Source of the DNA: Candidatus Brevibacterium intestinavium
Lineage (GTDB): Bacteria > Actinomycetota > Actinomycetes > Actinomycetales > Brevibacteriaceae
DNA length: 49,063 nucleotides
Assembly (NCBI GenBank): GCA_019117545.1
Contig: DWZN01000147.1
Location: forward strand, 1-49,063
Reading direction: 5' to 3'
Shown here: positions 8,369 to 16,893 of the stretch, piece by piece
How the letters are laid out: each line of letters begins with the position of its first letter
Numbering within the stretch: the stretch's first letter is position 1
The notes under the pieces: model-generated
Databases searched by the model: none
The model's input: the letters and a program-made list of their open reading frames with translations, nothing else
Told to the model about the DNA's origin: nothing
Program-made: the position numbers and the translations under genes

Positions 8369-9355
8369 GTGAGGGAACTTCGTCAGAACCGGGAAGAGCA
8401 GAGTGAACGACCTCTGCAGAGGGCCATCGACGAGCAGGGTCTCGGCGCCCGACCGCGATCGATCATCAGCGCCTATATTGCGCTGACGAAGCCGCGCGTC
8501 ATCGAGCTGCTCCTGGTCACGACCGCCCCCGTGATGTTCCTGGCGGCTCACGGTCTGCCGAACATCTGGCTGGTGATCAACACGCTCATCGGCGGTGCCG
8601 CCGCTGCGGCTTCGGCCTCGGTCTTCAACTGCTACGTCGATCGCGATATCGACGCGAAGATGGAGCGGACGAAGGATCGTCCGCTGGTCACCGGTGAGAT
8701 CAGCCCGCGTGCCGCACTGATCTTCGCATCCGCGCTCGGGCTCGGTTCGATCTTCTGGCTCGGCGGATTCACGAACTGGGTCACCGCCGGCCTCACCGCG
8801 ACCGCGATCCTGCTCTACGCCGTCTTCTACACTCTCATCCTCAAGCGCCGCACCTCGCAGAACATCGTGTGGGGTGGAGCCGCCGGCTGCATGCCGGTGC
8901 TCATCGGCTGGTCGGCCGTGACCGGGGGAGTGGCCTGGGAACCGGTGCTGCTGTTCCTCGTCGTGTTCTTCTGGACGCCGCCCCACTACTGGCCGCTGGC
9001 CATCAAGTACAAGGCCGACTACGACGCCGCCGAAGTCCCGATGCTGCCCTCGAAGCTGCCGCCCACGTCGGTCGGCCGCCAGATGATCCTCTACACCTGG
9101 GCGATGATCGCCTGCTCTCTGGCTCTCATCCCGGTCGCCCCCATGGGACCCGTCTACACCATCGTCGCAGTCGCTGCCGGAGCGTGGTTCCTGTACTCCT
9201 GCTACTCGCTGGTCTCGCGCGCCAAGAAGGGCAAGGAAGGCACCTCCCTGCGGGCCATGAAGGTCTTCCACGGGTCGATCACCTATCTGTCGCTGCTGTT
9301 CCTGGCCGTGGCCATCGACCCCTTCGTCGAAACGCTGATCCCCGGCATCTGGTGA
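8369..9355 (+). CDS. ctaB: Protoheme IX farnesyltransferase (heme O synthase)
   Basis: A 328-residue integral membrane prenyltransferase of the UbiA superfamily. It adds a farnesyl group to heme B to give heme O for cytochrome oxidase. It shows IALTKPRVIELLLVTTAPVMFL at the first helix and the Mg/diphosphate-binding NCYVDRDIDAKMERTKDRPL loop. The second loop has YKADYDAAEVPMLP. Several further hydrophobic helices follow. The GTG at 8369 fits the length of homologues and lies just behind a good -10 box. The next enzyme of the pathway, CtaA, lies convergent at 9762-10676. Confidence 0.94.
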   Translation: MRELRQNREEQSERPLQRAIDEQGLGARPRSIISAYIALTKPRVIELLLVTTAPVMFLAAHGLPNIWLVINTLIGGAAAAASASVFNCYVDRDIDAKMERTKDRPLVTGEISPRAALIFASALGLGSIFWLGGFTNWVTAGLTATAILLYAVFYTLILKRRTSQNIVWGGAAGCMPVLIGWSAVTGGVAWEPVLLFLVVFFWTPPHYWPLAIKYKADYDAAEVPMLPSKLPPTSVGRQMILYTWAMIACSLALIPVAPMGPVYTIVAVAAGAWFLYSCYSLVSRAKKGKEGTSLRAMKVFHGSITYLSLLFLAVAIDPFVETLIPGIW

Positions 9356-9433
9356 CAGCTCGGGGGCGGAAGCTCCCGGATGGGCGGTGCCCGGTCCTGA
9401 TCGACCGGTCGATGCCGATCATCGAGTCCCTGC

Positions 9434-9475
9434 CTCGACCCCGGGTCCATGCCCTCGGCTGGACCCGGGGTCGAG
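9434..9475 (+). terminator. ctaB terminator hairpin
   Basis: The 16-base arm 9434-9449 pairs perfectly with 9460-9475 around a 10-base loop, and CGTTTCCC follows. It lies 78 bases after the ctaB stop. Confidence 0.8.
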
Positions 9476-9710
9476 CGTTTCCCATGCTCAAGACGATCCA
9501 GGCGGGCACGCCGCCGGCACGCGCCTGAGACGGCCGGACCACCCCGGTGGGAGTGCGCCCGAGACAAGGGACGGACCAGCAGGGGACGGACAGTTCTGCT
9601 GGACACCGCGCGGGCAACTGAAGCATTCCGGGCACCGAGGTTCGCCGCGGCGGAGGGCGCCGAAGCCGCAGGAAGGCACCGAAGCAGCAGCGGGCGAGGG
9701 CGCCGAATAC

Positions 9711-9749
9711 ACCGAGGCCCCCGGAGACGCGGTCCCCGGGGGCCTCGGT
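9711..9749 (-). terminator. ctaA terminator hairpin
   Basis: Arms 9711-9728 and 9732-9749 pair over 18 positions with a single mismatch and a 3-base loop. The hairpin lies 12 bases beyond the ctaA stop on the minus strand. No U-tract is seen. Confidence 0.75.
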
Positions 9750-9761
9750 GGCAGCAGCGGG

Positions 9762-10676
9762 TCAGGCCATCACGGTCAGGGAGCGTTCGGTCCCGGCCTG
9801 CGTGCTTCGCGGGTAGGCGCTGTCCAGCACGGCGACGCTGGCGGCGATCGTGGCCGCGAGTCCGACCATATGGAGGGCGACGAGTTCCTCGGGCACACCG
9901 AGGAAGTACTGCACATAGCCGATCAGGCCCTGGGCGATCTCGACGATCAGCAGAACGGTCAGCGGGGCGACCATCGCCGTCTGGGCCTTCCGCTTCGCCA
10001 GCACCAGCGAGATGACCGTGGTGATGACGAGCAGCCAGACCGGGAGGGCATGGGCGCGCGTGATCCAGATGTTGTCGAGACCGTTGCGCGTCGACATGGT
10101 CGACCCCGAATGCGGTCCGGCGCCGGTGGTGAGCACACCGAAGACGACGATGACGGCCGTCAGAGCGAGCATGATCCAGGCCAGCGTCGGCAGCGGGGAC
10201 GAGGCCCTGGTCGTGAGTCTGACGCCGGTGTCATAGGTGCGGCGGACGAAATAGGTCGCGACGCCGACGGCGATCGCCGAAGGGATGAAGTGCCCGGCCA
10301 CGACCCACGGATTGAGCTTCGTCCACACGGTGATGCCGCCGACCACGGCCTGGACCGGAACGATGGCGAGCAGACCGATGTTGAGCCAGAACAGGTCGGG
10401 GCGCTTCTTGCGGTGGTTCCACAGCATGAGGGCGATGCAGACGCCGAGGATGGCCAGGACCACGGCGATGAGCCTGTTGCCGAACTCGATGTAGCTGTGG
10501 ATGCCCATCGCCGGGGTGGCCACGAGCGAATCCGGGGTGCACTTGGGCCAATCCGAGCAGCCGAGCCCGGAGCCGGTGAGCCGGACGATGCCGCCGCTCA
10601 GGATGATTCCCGCCTGGGCGATGAGCATGGCCCAGGCGGCGACGCGGATCTTCTTCGTGACCACTTCACTCCTCAT
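9762..10676 (-). CDS. ctaA: Heme A synthase (COX15/CtaA)
   Basis: A 304-residue polytopic membrane protein that oxidises heme O to heme A. The first helix contains GGIVRLTGSGLGCSDWPKC, the CtaA signature with the conserved cysteines. His-containing segments follow (HSYIEFGNRL, VVAGHFIPSA, RAHALPVWLL and VALHMVGLAA), which supply the heme ligands. The ATG at 10676 overlaps the upstream permease stop as ATGA, so it is translated together with the ABC transporter. The same order (ABC ATPase, permease, ctaA-like gene) occurs next to the suf operon in mycobacteria. Confidence 0.93.
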   Translation of the reverse strand: MRSEVVTKKIRVAAWAMLIAQAGIILSGGIVRLTGSGLGCSDWPKCTPDSLVATPAMGIHSYIEFGNRLIAVVLAILGVCIALMLWNHRKKRPDLFWLNIGLLAIVPVQAVVGGITVWTKLNPWVVAGHFIPSAIAVGVATYFVRRTYDTGVRLTTRASSPLPTLAWIMLALTAVIVVFGVLTTGAGPHSGSTMSTRNGLDNIWITRAHALPVWLLVITTVISLVLAKRKAQTAMVAPLTVLLIVEIAQGLIGYVQYFLGVPEELVALHMVGLAATIAASVAVLDSAYPRSTQAGTERSLTVMA

Positions 10677-11404
10677 TCGAAACGGAACCACCTGCGTGCT
10701 GCAAGCGTCCCCACCAGCCCCCAGATCAGGAGCACGATGATTGCCTTGATGTCGATGCCGCCGACTCCGATGGCCGAGCGCATCACGTCGCCGAGCGCAC
10801 CGGAGGGCAGATAGCTCACGACCGTTCCCCATTCTCCCGGATGCGCGACGACGAGACCACCGACGCCGGCCATGAGCACCCAGATGAGATTCGTTGCCGC
10901 CAGGGTCGCCTCGGCGCGCAGCGTCCCGGCCATGAGCAGTCCGAGCGAGAGCAGGCACGCGGTGCCGAACACGGTAGCCAGGACGAGGCCGAGCACATCG
11001 ACGGGACCGCGGAAGCCGAGGCAGACCGCCACGGCGAAGACGAGCGCGAATTGGATGACCACGACCGCGATGACGGCGCCGAGCTTGCCGAGGATGAGCC
11101 CGTTCGTGCCCAGCGGAGTCGTGGCCAGCTGCCTGAGCACCCCGTAGCGACGGTCGAAGGCGGTGGCGATGGCCTGGCCGGTGAAGGCGCTCGAGGCCAG
11201 GCTCAGGCTCAGCGCACCGGCAACGGCGATGTTCAGCGGGTCCGCCGTGGAGTCGATGATGTCGAGACCGGCGAGCAGGGGAGTCTCGGCCAGGAAGATG
11301 AGCAGACCGAGAGGGAAGATGATCGACAGCAGCAGCTGTTCGCCGTTGCGGAGGACGGAGACGGTCTCGAACTTCGTCTGTGAGACGATGCGTCGCAATC
11401 TCAT
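10673..11404 (-). CDS. ABC-2 type transporter permease
   Basis: A 243-residue membrane protein with about six hydrophobic segments and no ATPase motifs, typical of ABC-2 drug or antibiotic efflux permeases. It starts RLRRIVSQTKFETVSVLRNGEQLLLSI in a cytoplasmic N-terminal helix. The ATG at 11404 overlaps the ATPase stop. It is co-transcribed with the ATPase upstream and ctaA downstream. Substrate unknown; the neighbourhood invites a link to heme or respiratory assembly, but this is inference. Confidence 0.85.
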   Translation of the reverse strand: MRLRRIVSQTKFETVSVLRNGEQLLLSIIFPLGLLIFLAETPLLAGLDIIDSTADPLNIAVAGALSLSLASSAFTGQAIATAFDRRYGVLRQLATTPLGTNGLILGKLGAVIAVVVIQFALVFAVAVCLGFRGPVDVLGLVLATVFGTACLLSLGLLMAGTLRAEATLAATNLIWVLMAGVGGLVVAHPGEWGTVVSYLPSGALGDVMRSAIGVGGIDIKAIIVLLIWGLVGTLAARRWFRFE

Positions 11405-12318
11405 CGCAGGGGCCTCCCGGTGAGGTCGAAGAAGACTTCGGCCAGGGACTGGGCGTGCATGTCCATCTCCGTGATCTCCAGGCCCGCCTCGGCCAGAGCT
11501 GAGCACGCGGCCGCGACCTGGGCCGAACTCGGTGCGTCCTCGATCACGATATGAGTGCCCTGCACCGAGGTGGGGGCGATGTCATTCATCCGCGAGAGCA
11601 GCTGCGCCGAGGCGGGCCGATCGAGCCTGATCGACAGCGAGCGGGAATCGGCAGAGGCGTTGCGCAGCTCCTCCGGCGCCCCCTGGGCGATGATCCGGCC
11701 CCGGTCGATGACGACGACCTCGTCGGAGAGGTCCTCGGCCTCGGCGAGATCGTGAGTGGTCAGGACCACGGCGACCCCGCGGTCGGCGAGTCGGCGGATG
11801 AACGTGTGGACGACCTCTCTGGCCTGCGGGTCGAGTCCGGCGCAGGGCTCGTCGAGGAAGACCAGGCGCGGACGACCGATGAGGGCGGCGGCGAGTGCGA
11901 CCCGCTGCTTCTGCCCGCCGGAGAGTCGGCGCATGGTGCGGCCGGCGAAGTCGTGCAGACCCAGCGGTCCGGCCAGTTCGTCGACGGGCAGCGGATCGCG
12001 GTAGAGGGAGGCGAGGTGCCGCAGCACCTGCAGCGGTTTCGAACTCATCGGCAGGCCGCCGTCCTGGAGCATCACCCCGGCCAGCTGCGAGGTCGTGACA
12101 TGCTCGCGGACAGGGTCGTGTCCGAAGATCTCGACCGTGCCGGCGTCGGGCCGGCGCGTGCCCACGGCCAGCGAGATCGTCGTGGACTTGCCGGCGCCGT
12201 TGGGCCCGAGGACTCCGAGGACGGCGCCGGAGTTCGCGGTCAGGTCGATTCCGTCGACGACGCGGTGCGCGCCGTAGGAGTACTGGAGACCGCGAATGGT
12301 CAGGGCCGAAGATGACAC
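11401..12318 (-). CDS. ABC transporter ATP-binding protein
   Basis: A 305-residue ABC ATPase of the DrrA/CcmA type. Walker A is GPNGAGKST near residues 38-46, the signature is RLSGGQKQR, Walker B is LVFLDEPCAGLD, and the H-loop histidine is in TTHDL. A C-terminal extension of about 80 residues is typical of multidrug ABC-2 ATPases. It starts with GTG at 12318, 6 bases behind a minus-strand TAGAAT box, suggesting a leaderless mRNA. It partners the permease at 10673-11404. Confidence 0.9.
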   Translation of the reverse strand: MSSSALTIRGLQYSYGAHRVVDGIDLTANSGAVLGVLGPNGAGKSTTISLAVGTRRPDAGTVEIFGHDPVREHVTTSQLAGVMLQDGGLPMSSKPLQVLRHLASLYRDPLPVDELAGPLGLHDFAGRTMRRLSGGQKQRVALAAALIGRPRLVFLDEPCAGLDPQAREVVHTFIRRLADRGVAVVLTTHDLAEAEDLSDEVVVIDRGRIIAQGAPEELRNASADSRSLSIRLDRPASAQLLSRMNDIAPTSVQGTHIVIEDAPSSAQVAAACSALAEAGLEITEMDMHAQSLAEVFFDLTGRPLR

Positions 12319-12324
12319 CCCACC

Positions 12325-12330
12325 ATTCTA
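12325..12330 (-). promoter_or_regulatory. -10 box of the ABC transporter-ctaA operon (leaderless)
   Basis: On the minus strand TAGAAT occupies 12330-12325, and the GTG start follows after only 6 bases, so transcription should begin at the start codon. The matching -35 area (around 12348-12353) has no good hexamer and is overlapped by the DtxR/IdeR-like box. Confidence 0.5.
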
Positions 12331-12348
12331 CGACCCGTCGAATGCGTA

Positions 12349-12367
12349 CATGGTTAGGCTCACCTAG
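12349..12367. promoter_or_regulatory. DtxR/IdeR-like iron box between ABC-ctaA and sufR
   Basis: The 19 bases 12349-12367 contain GGTTAGGCTCACCTAG. They match 14 of 19 positions of the DtxR/IdeR consensus TTAGGTTAGGCTAACCTAA as I remember it. The box covers the -35 area of the minus-strand ABC operon and abuts the proposed sufR -35 at 12369. Iron control of both transcripts is an inference from the motif and from the Fe-S and heme functions downstream. Confidence 0.5.
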
Positions 12368-12368
12368 T

Positions 12369-12398
12369 TTTACGAAACAAATTACGCAACAATAGTGT
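12369..12398 (+). promoter_or_regulatory. sufR-suf operon promoter
   Basis: A possible -35 TTTACG (12369-12374) and -10 TAGTGT (12393-12398) are 18 bases apart. Transcription would start near 12405, giving a short leader that carries the strong AAGGAGG (12409-12415) six bases before the sufR ATG. The SufR operator overlaps the -10 box. Confidence 0.5.
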
Positions 12399-12400
12399 TG
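12387..12400. promoter_or_regulatory. sufR operator: SufR operator CAAC-N6-GTTG
   Basis: CAAC at 12387-12390 and GTTG at 12397-12400 are separated by 6 bases. This is exactly the CAAC-N6-GTTG inverted repeat described for SufR binding in cyanobacteria and, as I recall, in actinobacteria. It overlaps the likely -10 box of sufR, which is what autorepression requires. Confidence 0.75.
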
Positions 12401-12421
12401 TGTTAGTCAAGGAGGTGGATT

Positions 12422-13141
12422 ATGGCTGCGAACGACACGGAGGACCGCCGAACCCGGCAGAAGGTCTTCCAGTCGGTGCTCGACGACGGCCCGATCACAG
12501 CTTCGTCACTGGCCAAAGCCCTCGACCTGACCCCGGCGGCGATCCGTCGTCATCTGGATGCGCTGGAGAGCGAGGGCCTCATCGAGGTCCGCGAACTCGC
12601 CGGCAAGCAGGCGGGCAGAGGACGTCCGGCCAGGCATTATGTGGTCACGACGGCCGGGCATGACTCGGTCAGCCATTCCTATGATGAACTGGCCGTCAAC
12701 ATCCTCCGCTTCATGGAGGATCGACACGGGAAGTCGGCCGTCGAGGATTTCACCGAGGACCTCGTGGCCCGTCTGCGGGATCGGCTCGGACCCGAACTCG
12801 ACAAGCGCGGTGGGACCACCGTGGCCTCGCGTTCCCGAGCGCTGGCGACTGCACTGACACGGGAGGGGTACGCCGCCTCGGCGACACCGGTTGCGGCCGG
12901 AACCCCTCTCGAGGCGATGCAGCTGTGTCAGGGGCACTGCCCGATCCAGGCCGTGGCCGCAGAGTTCCCGGAGATCTGCGAGGCCGAGCTCGCGATGTTC
13001 TCCGACTACCTCGGCGTGGACGTCAGACGGCTGTCCTCGCTGGCTCAGGGAGACCACGTGTGCACCACCCACATCCCGACCTCGGAACTGACCAGACCAC
13101 TCATCCACAGCAATGATCGACCTCAAGGAGGTTCACGATGA
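12422..13141 (+). CDS. sufR: SufR, Fe-S cluster-binding repressor of the suf operon
   Basis: A 239-residue ArsR/DeoR-like winged-helix regulator. The N-terminal helix-turn-helix (about residues 25-60: [25 protein letters not shown]) recognises the operator. The C-terminal part has Cys169, Cys173, Cys186 and Cys214. The spacing of 173, 186 and 214 resembles the three cluster-ligand cysteines of actinobacterial SufR. With a [4Fe-4S] cluster it represses suf; loss of the cluster derepresses it. The ATG at 12422 has an ideal AAGGAGG six bases upstream. Its stop overlaps the sufB ATG as ATGA. Confidence 0.93.
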   Translation: MAANDTEDRRTRQKVFQSVLDDGPITASSLAKALDLTPAAIRRHLDALESEGLIEVRELAGKQAGRGRPARHYVVTTAGHDSVSHSYDELAVNILRFMEDRHGKSAVEDFTEDLVARLRDRLGPELDKRGGTTVASRSRALATALTREGYAASATPVAAGTPLEAMQLCQGHCPIQAVAAEFPEICEAELAMFSDYLGVDVRRLSSLAQGDHVCTTHIPTSELTRPLIHSNDRPQGGSR

Positions 13142-14568
13142 CTGACACAGGCAATCGGATCATCGACGCGAATCCCGAGCTCAAGGACCTCGGGCACTAC
13201 GCATACGGTTGGCGTGACGAAGACGACAAGGGACTGACCGCCGAGCGCGGTCTGAACGAGGACGTCGTCCGCAACATCTCGAGGCTCAAGGAAGAACCGG
13301 AGTGGATGCTCAAGCGTCGACTCAAGGCCCTCCGCCTCTACGACAAGAAGCCGCTGCCCAGCTGGGGCGCGGATCTGTCGACCCTGCCCTTCGACGACAT
13401 CAAGTACTTCGTGCGCTCGACCGAGGGCCAGGCCCAGACCTGGGAGGACCTGCCCGAGGACATCCGCAACACCTATGACCGCCTGGGCATCCCCGAGGCG
13501 GAGAAGCAGCGTCTGGTCGCCGGCGTCGCCGCGCAGTACGAATCCGAGGTCGTCTACCACAAGATCAACGAGGAGCTCGAGTCCCAGGGCGTCATCTTCC
13601 TCGACACCGACACCGGTCTGCGTGAGCATCCCGAGCTGTTCGAAGAGTACTTCGGTTCGGTCATCCCGGCCGGAGACAACAAGTTCGCCGCGCTGAATAC
13701 CGCCGTGTGGTCGGGCGGATCCTTCATCTACGTGCCCAAGGGCGTCCATGTCGAGATCCCGCTGCAGGCCTACTTCCGCATCAACACGGAGAACATGGGT
13801 CAGTTCGAGCGCACGCTGATCATCGCCGACGAGGGCTCCCACGTCCACTACGTCGAGGGCTGCACCGCTCCGATCTACAACACCGACTCCCTGCACTCGG
13901 CCGTCGTCGAGATCATCGTGAAGAAGGACGCCCACGTGCGCTACACGACGATCCAGAACTGGTCGAACAACGTCTACAACCTCGTCACCCAGCGGGCGAT
14001 CGCCGAGGAGGGCGCGCAGATGGAATGGGTCGATGGCAACATCGGCTCGAAGGTGACCATGAAGTACCCGGGCGTGTGGATGACCGGCGAGCACGCTCGC
14101 GGCGAGACCCTGGCCGTGGCGTTCGCCGGCGAGGGACAGCACCAGGACACCGGTGCCAAGATGGTCCACGCCGCACCGAACACGCACTCGTCGATCGTGT
14201 CGAAGTCCGTGGCCCGCAGCGGCGGTCGCGCCGGCTACCGCGGTCTCGTGCACGTGCACCCGGGCGCGGAGGGCTCGTCGAACAACGTCCTGTGCGACGC
14301 CCTGCTCGTCGACAACGTCTCCCGCTCGGACACATACCCCTACATCGACATTCGTGAAGACGATGTCACTCTCGGTCACGAGGCGACCGTGTCGAAGGTC
14401 AGTGAGGATCAGCTGTTCTACCTCATGTCCCGCGGCATGGAGGAGACCGAGGCGATGGCGATGATCGTGCGCGGCTTCGTCGAGCCGATCGCGCGTGAGC
14501 TGCCGATGGAGTACGCCCTCGAGCTCAACCGCCTCATCGAACTGCAGATGGAAGGTGCAGTGGGCTGA
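13138..14568 (+). CDS. sufB: Fe-S cluster assembly scaffold SufB
   Basis: A 476-residue SufB, the scaffold subunit of the SufBCD complex where Fe-S clusters are built. The beta-helix core contains [12 protein letters not shown], with the conserved cysteine, and the C-terminal [17 protein letters not shown], typical of the SufB/SufD family. Length is normal and no intein interrupts it, unlike some mycobacterial SufB. The ATG at 13138 overlaps the sufR stop, giving translational coupling. It works with SufD and SufC encoded just downstream. Confidence 0.97.
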   Translation: MTDTGNRIIDANPELKDLGHYAYGWRDEDDKGLTAERGLNEDVVRNISRLKEEPEWMLKRRLKALRLYDKKPLPSWGADLSTLPFDDIKYFVRSTEGQAQTWEDLPEDIRNTYDRLGIPEAEKQRLVAGVAAQYESEVVYHKINEELESQGVIFLDTDTGLREHPELFEEYFGSVIPAGDNKFAALNTAVWSGGSFIYVPKGVHVEIPLQAYFRINTENMGQFERTLIIADEGSHVHYVEGCTAPIYNTDSLHSAVVEIIVKKDAHVRYTTIQNWSNNVYNLVTQRAIAEEGAQMEWVDGNIGSKVTMKYPGVWMTGEHARGETLAVAFAGEGQHQDTGAKMVHAAPNTHSSIVSKSVARSGGRAGYRGLVHVHPGAEGSSNNVLCDALLVDNVSRSDTYPYIDIREDDVTLGHEATVSKVSEDQLFYLMSRGMEETEAMAMIVRGFVEPIARELPMEYALELNRLIELQMEGAVG

Positions 14569-14611
14569 TCCGCTCCGCCCACCACCGACCTGCCTGACAA
14601 GGAGTTTTCAC

Positions 14612-15787
14612 GTGACAGATACCACCAACCCACTCGGAGTCTCGGAGCACTCGCACGGCGCGGACGTCCACGTTCCGCTGTCCAAGCGCGATGACCGCAC
14701 CCGCAGCTTCGACCCCGCCGATTTCGCCGTCCCGAACGGACGCGAAGAGGAATGGCGCTTCACCCCGGTGCGCAAGCTCAGCGACTTCTTCACCGATGAG
14801 GCCACCGAGGCGCGGCTGAAGATCGATTCCGACCTGCCCGAGGGCCTGTCGGTCGAGGAGATCTCGCTCGAGGCCGCCCAGGAGCTGGGCATCCTCGAGC
14901 CCGAGGACCGGCCCTCGGTCGTCGCCGCCAAGCGCGCCCCCGTCGTCACCCACTACTCGGTGCCGGCGAACACGCAGCTGGACAAGGCCGCGATCATCCA
15001 CGCCGACGGCCAGGGCGACCAGGTCACCCATGGCCACGTCGTCGTCTCCGTCGGCGCGAACGCCAAGGCGACCATCGTCGTCGAGCACGAGGGACTGAGC
15101 CGCTATTCGGAGCTCGTCTCCCTCGTCGTCGGCGACGGCGCGGATGTCACCTTCGTGTCCCTGCAGCTGTGGGACGACGGCACCCAGCACATGGGACAGC
15201 ACGATGCGATCGTGGGCAAGGACGCGAAGTTCAAGCACATCCACGTCACCCTCGGCGGTGACATCGTGCGCCTGAACACGAACGTGCGCTACTCGGCGCC
15301 GGGCGGAGAGGCCGAGCTGCTCGGACTCTACTTCGCCGACGCCGGTCAGCACCTCGAGCACCGGACCTACATCGACCACAACACGCCGAAGGCGACCTCG
15401 AACGTCCACTACAAGGGCGCACTCCAGGGCAAGGACGCGCGCAGCGTCTGGATCGGCGATGTGCTCATCCGCCCCGAGGCTCTCGACATCGACACCTACG
15501 AGCTCAACCGCAACCTCATCCTCACCGATGGGGCCCGGGCGGACTCGGTGCCGAACCTCGAGATCGAGACCGGCGACATCGCCGGTGCCGGCCACGCCTC
15601 CTCGACGGGACGCTTCGATGAGGAGCACCTGTTCTACCTCATGTCCCGCGGCATCCCCGAGGAGGTCGCCCGCCAGCTCGTGGTGCGCGGATTCTTCAAC
15701 GAGGTGATCCAGAAGATCCAGGTGCCCGAGATCGAGGATGTGCTCAACGAGCGCATCGAGGAAGAGCTGTCCCGGAGCGTCCTGTGA
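14612..15787 (+). CDS. sufD: Fe-S cluster assembly protein SufD
   Basis: A 391-residue SufD, which pairs with SufB in the SufBC2D complex. The N-terminal GREEEWRFTPVRKLSDFF and the C-terminal [27 protein letters not shown] are family hallmarks. It begins with GTG at 14612, with AAGGAG at 14599-14604 seven bases upstream. The intergenic gap to sufB is 43 bases. Its stop overlaps the next start as GTGA. Confidence 0.95.
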   Translation: MTDTTNPLGVSEHSHGADVHVPLSKRDDRTRSFDPADFAVPNGREEEWRFTPVRKLSDFFTDEATEARLKIDSDLPEGLSVEEISLEAAQELGILEPEDRPSVVAAKRAPVVTHYSVPANTQLDKAAIIHADGQGDQVTHGHVVVSVGANAKATIVVEHEGLSRYSELVSLVVGDGADVTFVSLQLWDDGTQHMGQHDAIVGKDAKFKHIHVTLGGDIVRLNTNVRYSAPGGEAELLGLYFADAGQHLEHRTYIDHNTPKATSNVHYKGALQGKDARSVWIGDVLIRPEALDIDTYELNRNLILTDGARADSVPNLEIETGDIAGAGHASSTGRFDEEHLFYLMSRGIPEEVARQLVVRGFFNEVIQKIQVPEIEDVLNERIEEELSRSVL

Positions 15788-16107
15788 CCATGATCGACGT
15801 GGCGGCCACCGACGAGGTGGGGCCCGGCGCGACCATGCGCATCGAAGTCGGCGAGTTCGAGATCTGCATCGCTCGCGACTCCGACGGAACGATCCACGCC
15901 ATCGACGACCTGTGCACCCATGGCGAGGTGTCGCTGGCCGAGGGCGATGTCGAGGACTGCACCATCGAGTGCTGGCTGCATGGATCGCAGTTCGACCTCA
16001 ACTCGGGCAAGCCGGTGAATCCGCCGGCCTTCGAGCCCGTGGCGGTCTATGACTGCAAGGAGATCGCCGGGCGCATCCTCGTCGATCCGAACACAACTCT
16101 CAACTGA
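15784..16107 (+). CDS. Rieske-type [2Fe-2S] ferredoxin in the suf operon
   Basis: A 107-residue single-domain Rieske protein similar to ferredoxin subunits of ring-hydroxylating dioxygenases. The cluster ligands are Cys44-X-His46 in CTHG and Cys63-X2-His66 in CWLHG. It lies between sufD and sufC, a placement seen in other actinobacterial suf operons. It may supply electrons for cluster assembly or be a client; neither is shown by sequence. The start is GTG 15784, overlapping the sufD stop; an ATG at 15790 is an alternative. Confidence 0.9.
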   Translation: MTMIDVAATDEVGPGATMRIEVGEFEICIARDSDGTIHAIDDLCTHGEVSLAEGDVEDCTIECWLHGSQFDLNSGKPVNPPAFEPVAVYDCKEIAGRILVDPNTTLN

Positions 16108-16134
16108 CTTAACGACCGAAGAAAAGGGATCATT

Positions 16135-16893
16135 ATGTCCACTCTCAAGATCGAAGACCTGCACGTCGGTGTCACCACCGATACCGGGCTCAAGCCCATC
16201 CTCAACGGGATCAACCTCGAGATCAGCTCGAACGAGACCCACGCCATCATGGGCCCCAACGGCTCCGGCAAGTCCACCCTGGCCTATGCCCTGGCCGGGC
16301 ACCCGAAGTACGAGGTGACCTCCGGTTCGGTCACCCTCGACGGTGAGGACGTGCTCGACATGTCCGTCGACGAGCGTGCCAAGGCCGGTCTGTTCCTGGC
16401 CATGCAGTACCCCGTCGAGGTTCCCGGTGTGACCGTGACGAACTTCCTCCGTTCGGCCAAGACCGCCATCGACGGTGAGGCTCCGAAGCTGCGCACGTGG
16501 ACGAAGGACCTCAAGCAGGCGATGGAGGACCTGCGCGTGGACCCCGCGTTCGCCAGCCGCAACGTCAACGAGGGCTTCTCCGGCGGTGAGAAGAAGCGCC
16601 ACGAGATCCTCCAGCTCGAGATGCTCAAGCCCAAGTTCGCCGTCCTCGACGAGACCGACTCCGGCCTCGACGTCGACGCCCTGCGGATCGTGTCCGAAGG
16701 CGTCAACCGGGTCAAGGGCGTCACCGACGTCGGCGTCATGCTCATCACCCACTACACCCGCATCCTCAACTACATCACGCCCGATCACGTCCACGTGATC
16801 ATCAACGGCAAGGTGGCCGAGGAAGGCGGACCGGAACTGGCCGATCGCCTCGAGAACGAAGGCTACGACCGCTTCTTCACCGCCGGCGTCTGA
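16135..16893 (+). CDS. sufC: Fe-S cluster assembly ATPase SufC
   Basis: A 252-residue ABC-type ATPase that drives conformational change in SufBCD. Walker A is GPNGSGKST (residues 40-48), the signature is FSGGEKKRHEI, and the Walker B region reads FAVLDETDSGLDVDAL, the SufC form. The H-loop is LITHY. A Shine-Dalgarno AAAAGGG stretch precedes the ATG. The final base of its stop is the first base of the sufS ATG. Confidence 0.97.
   Translation: MSTLKIEDLHVGVTTDTGLKPILNGINLEISSNETHAIMGPNGSGKSTLAYALAGHPKYEVTSGSVTLDGEDVLDMSVDERAKAGLFLAMQYPVEVPGVTVTNFLRSAKTAIDGEAPKLRTWTKDLKQAMEDLRVDPAFASRNVNEGFSGGEKKRHEILQLEMLKPKFAVLDETDSGLDVDALRIVSEGVNRVKGVTDVGVMLITHYTRILNYITPDHVHVIINGKVAEEGGPELADRLENEGYDRFFTAGV

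Larger units (their letters stand above)
9356..9761. other. Non-coding region between the convergent ctaB and ctaA genes
   Basis: This 406-base stretch has no supported gene. It contains a 12-bp palindrome (TCGACCGGTCGA, 9401-9412) and one terminator hairpin at each end. Between them lies a short run of imperfect repeats of GGCRCCGAAG (9631-9640, 9656-9665, 9675-9684, 9699-9708). The open frames crossing it are compositionally unlike proteins and match nothing I know. Confidence 0.7.

Noticed and set aside
9434..9749. CRISPR-like or REP array in the ctaB-ctaA gap
   Set aside because: The inverted repeats differ in sequence and look like two terminators; there is no regular repeat-spacer spacing.
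14495..14611. Upstream start for sufD inside sufB
   Set aside because: The GTG at 14612 has a well-spaced AAGGAG, and the longer form has no homology to SufD.
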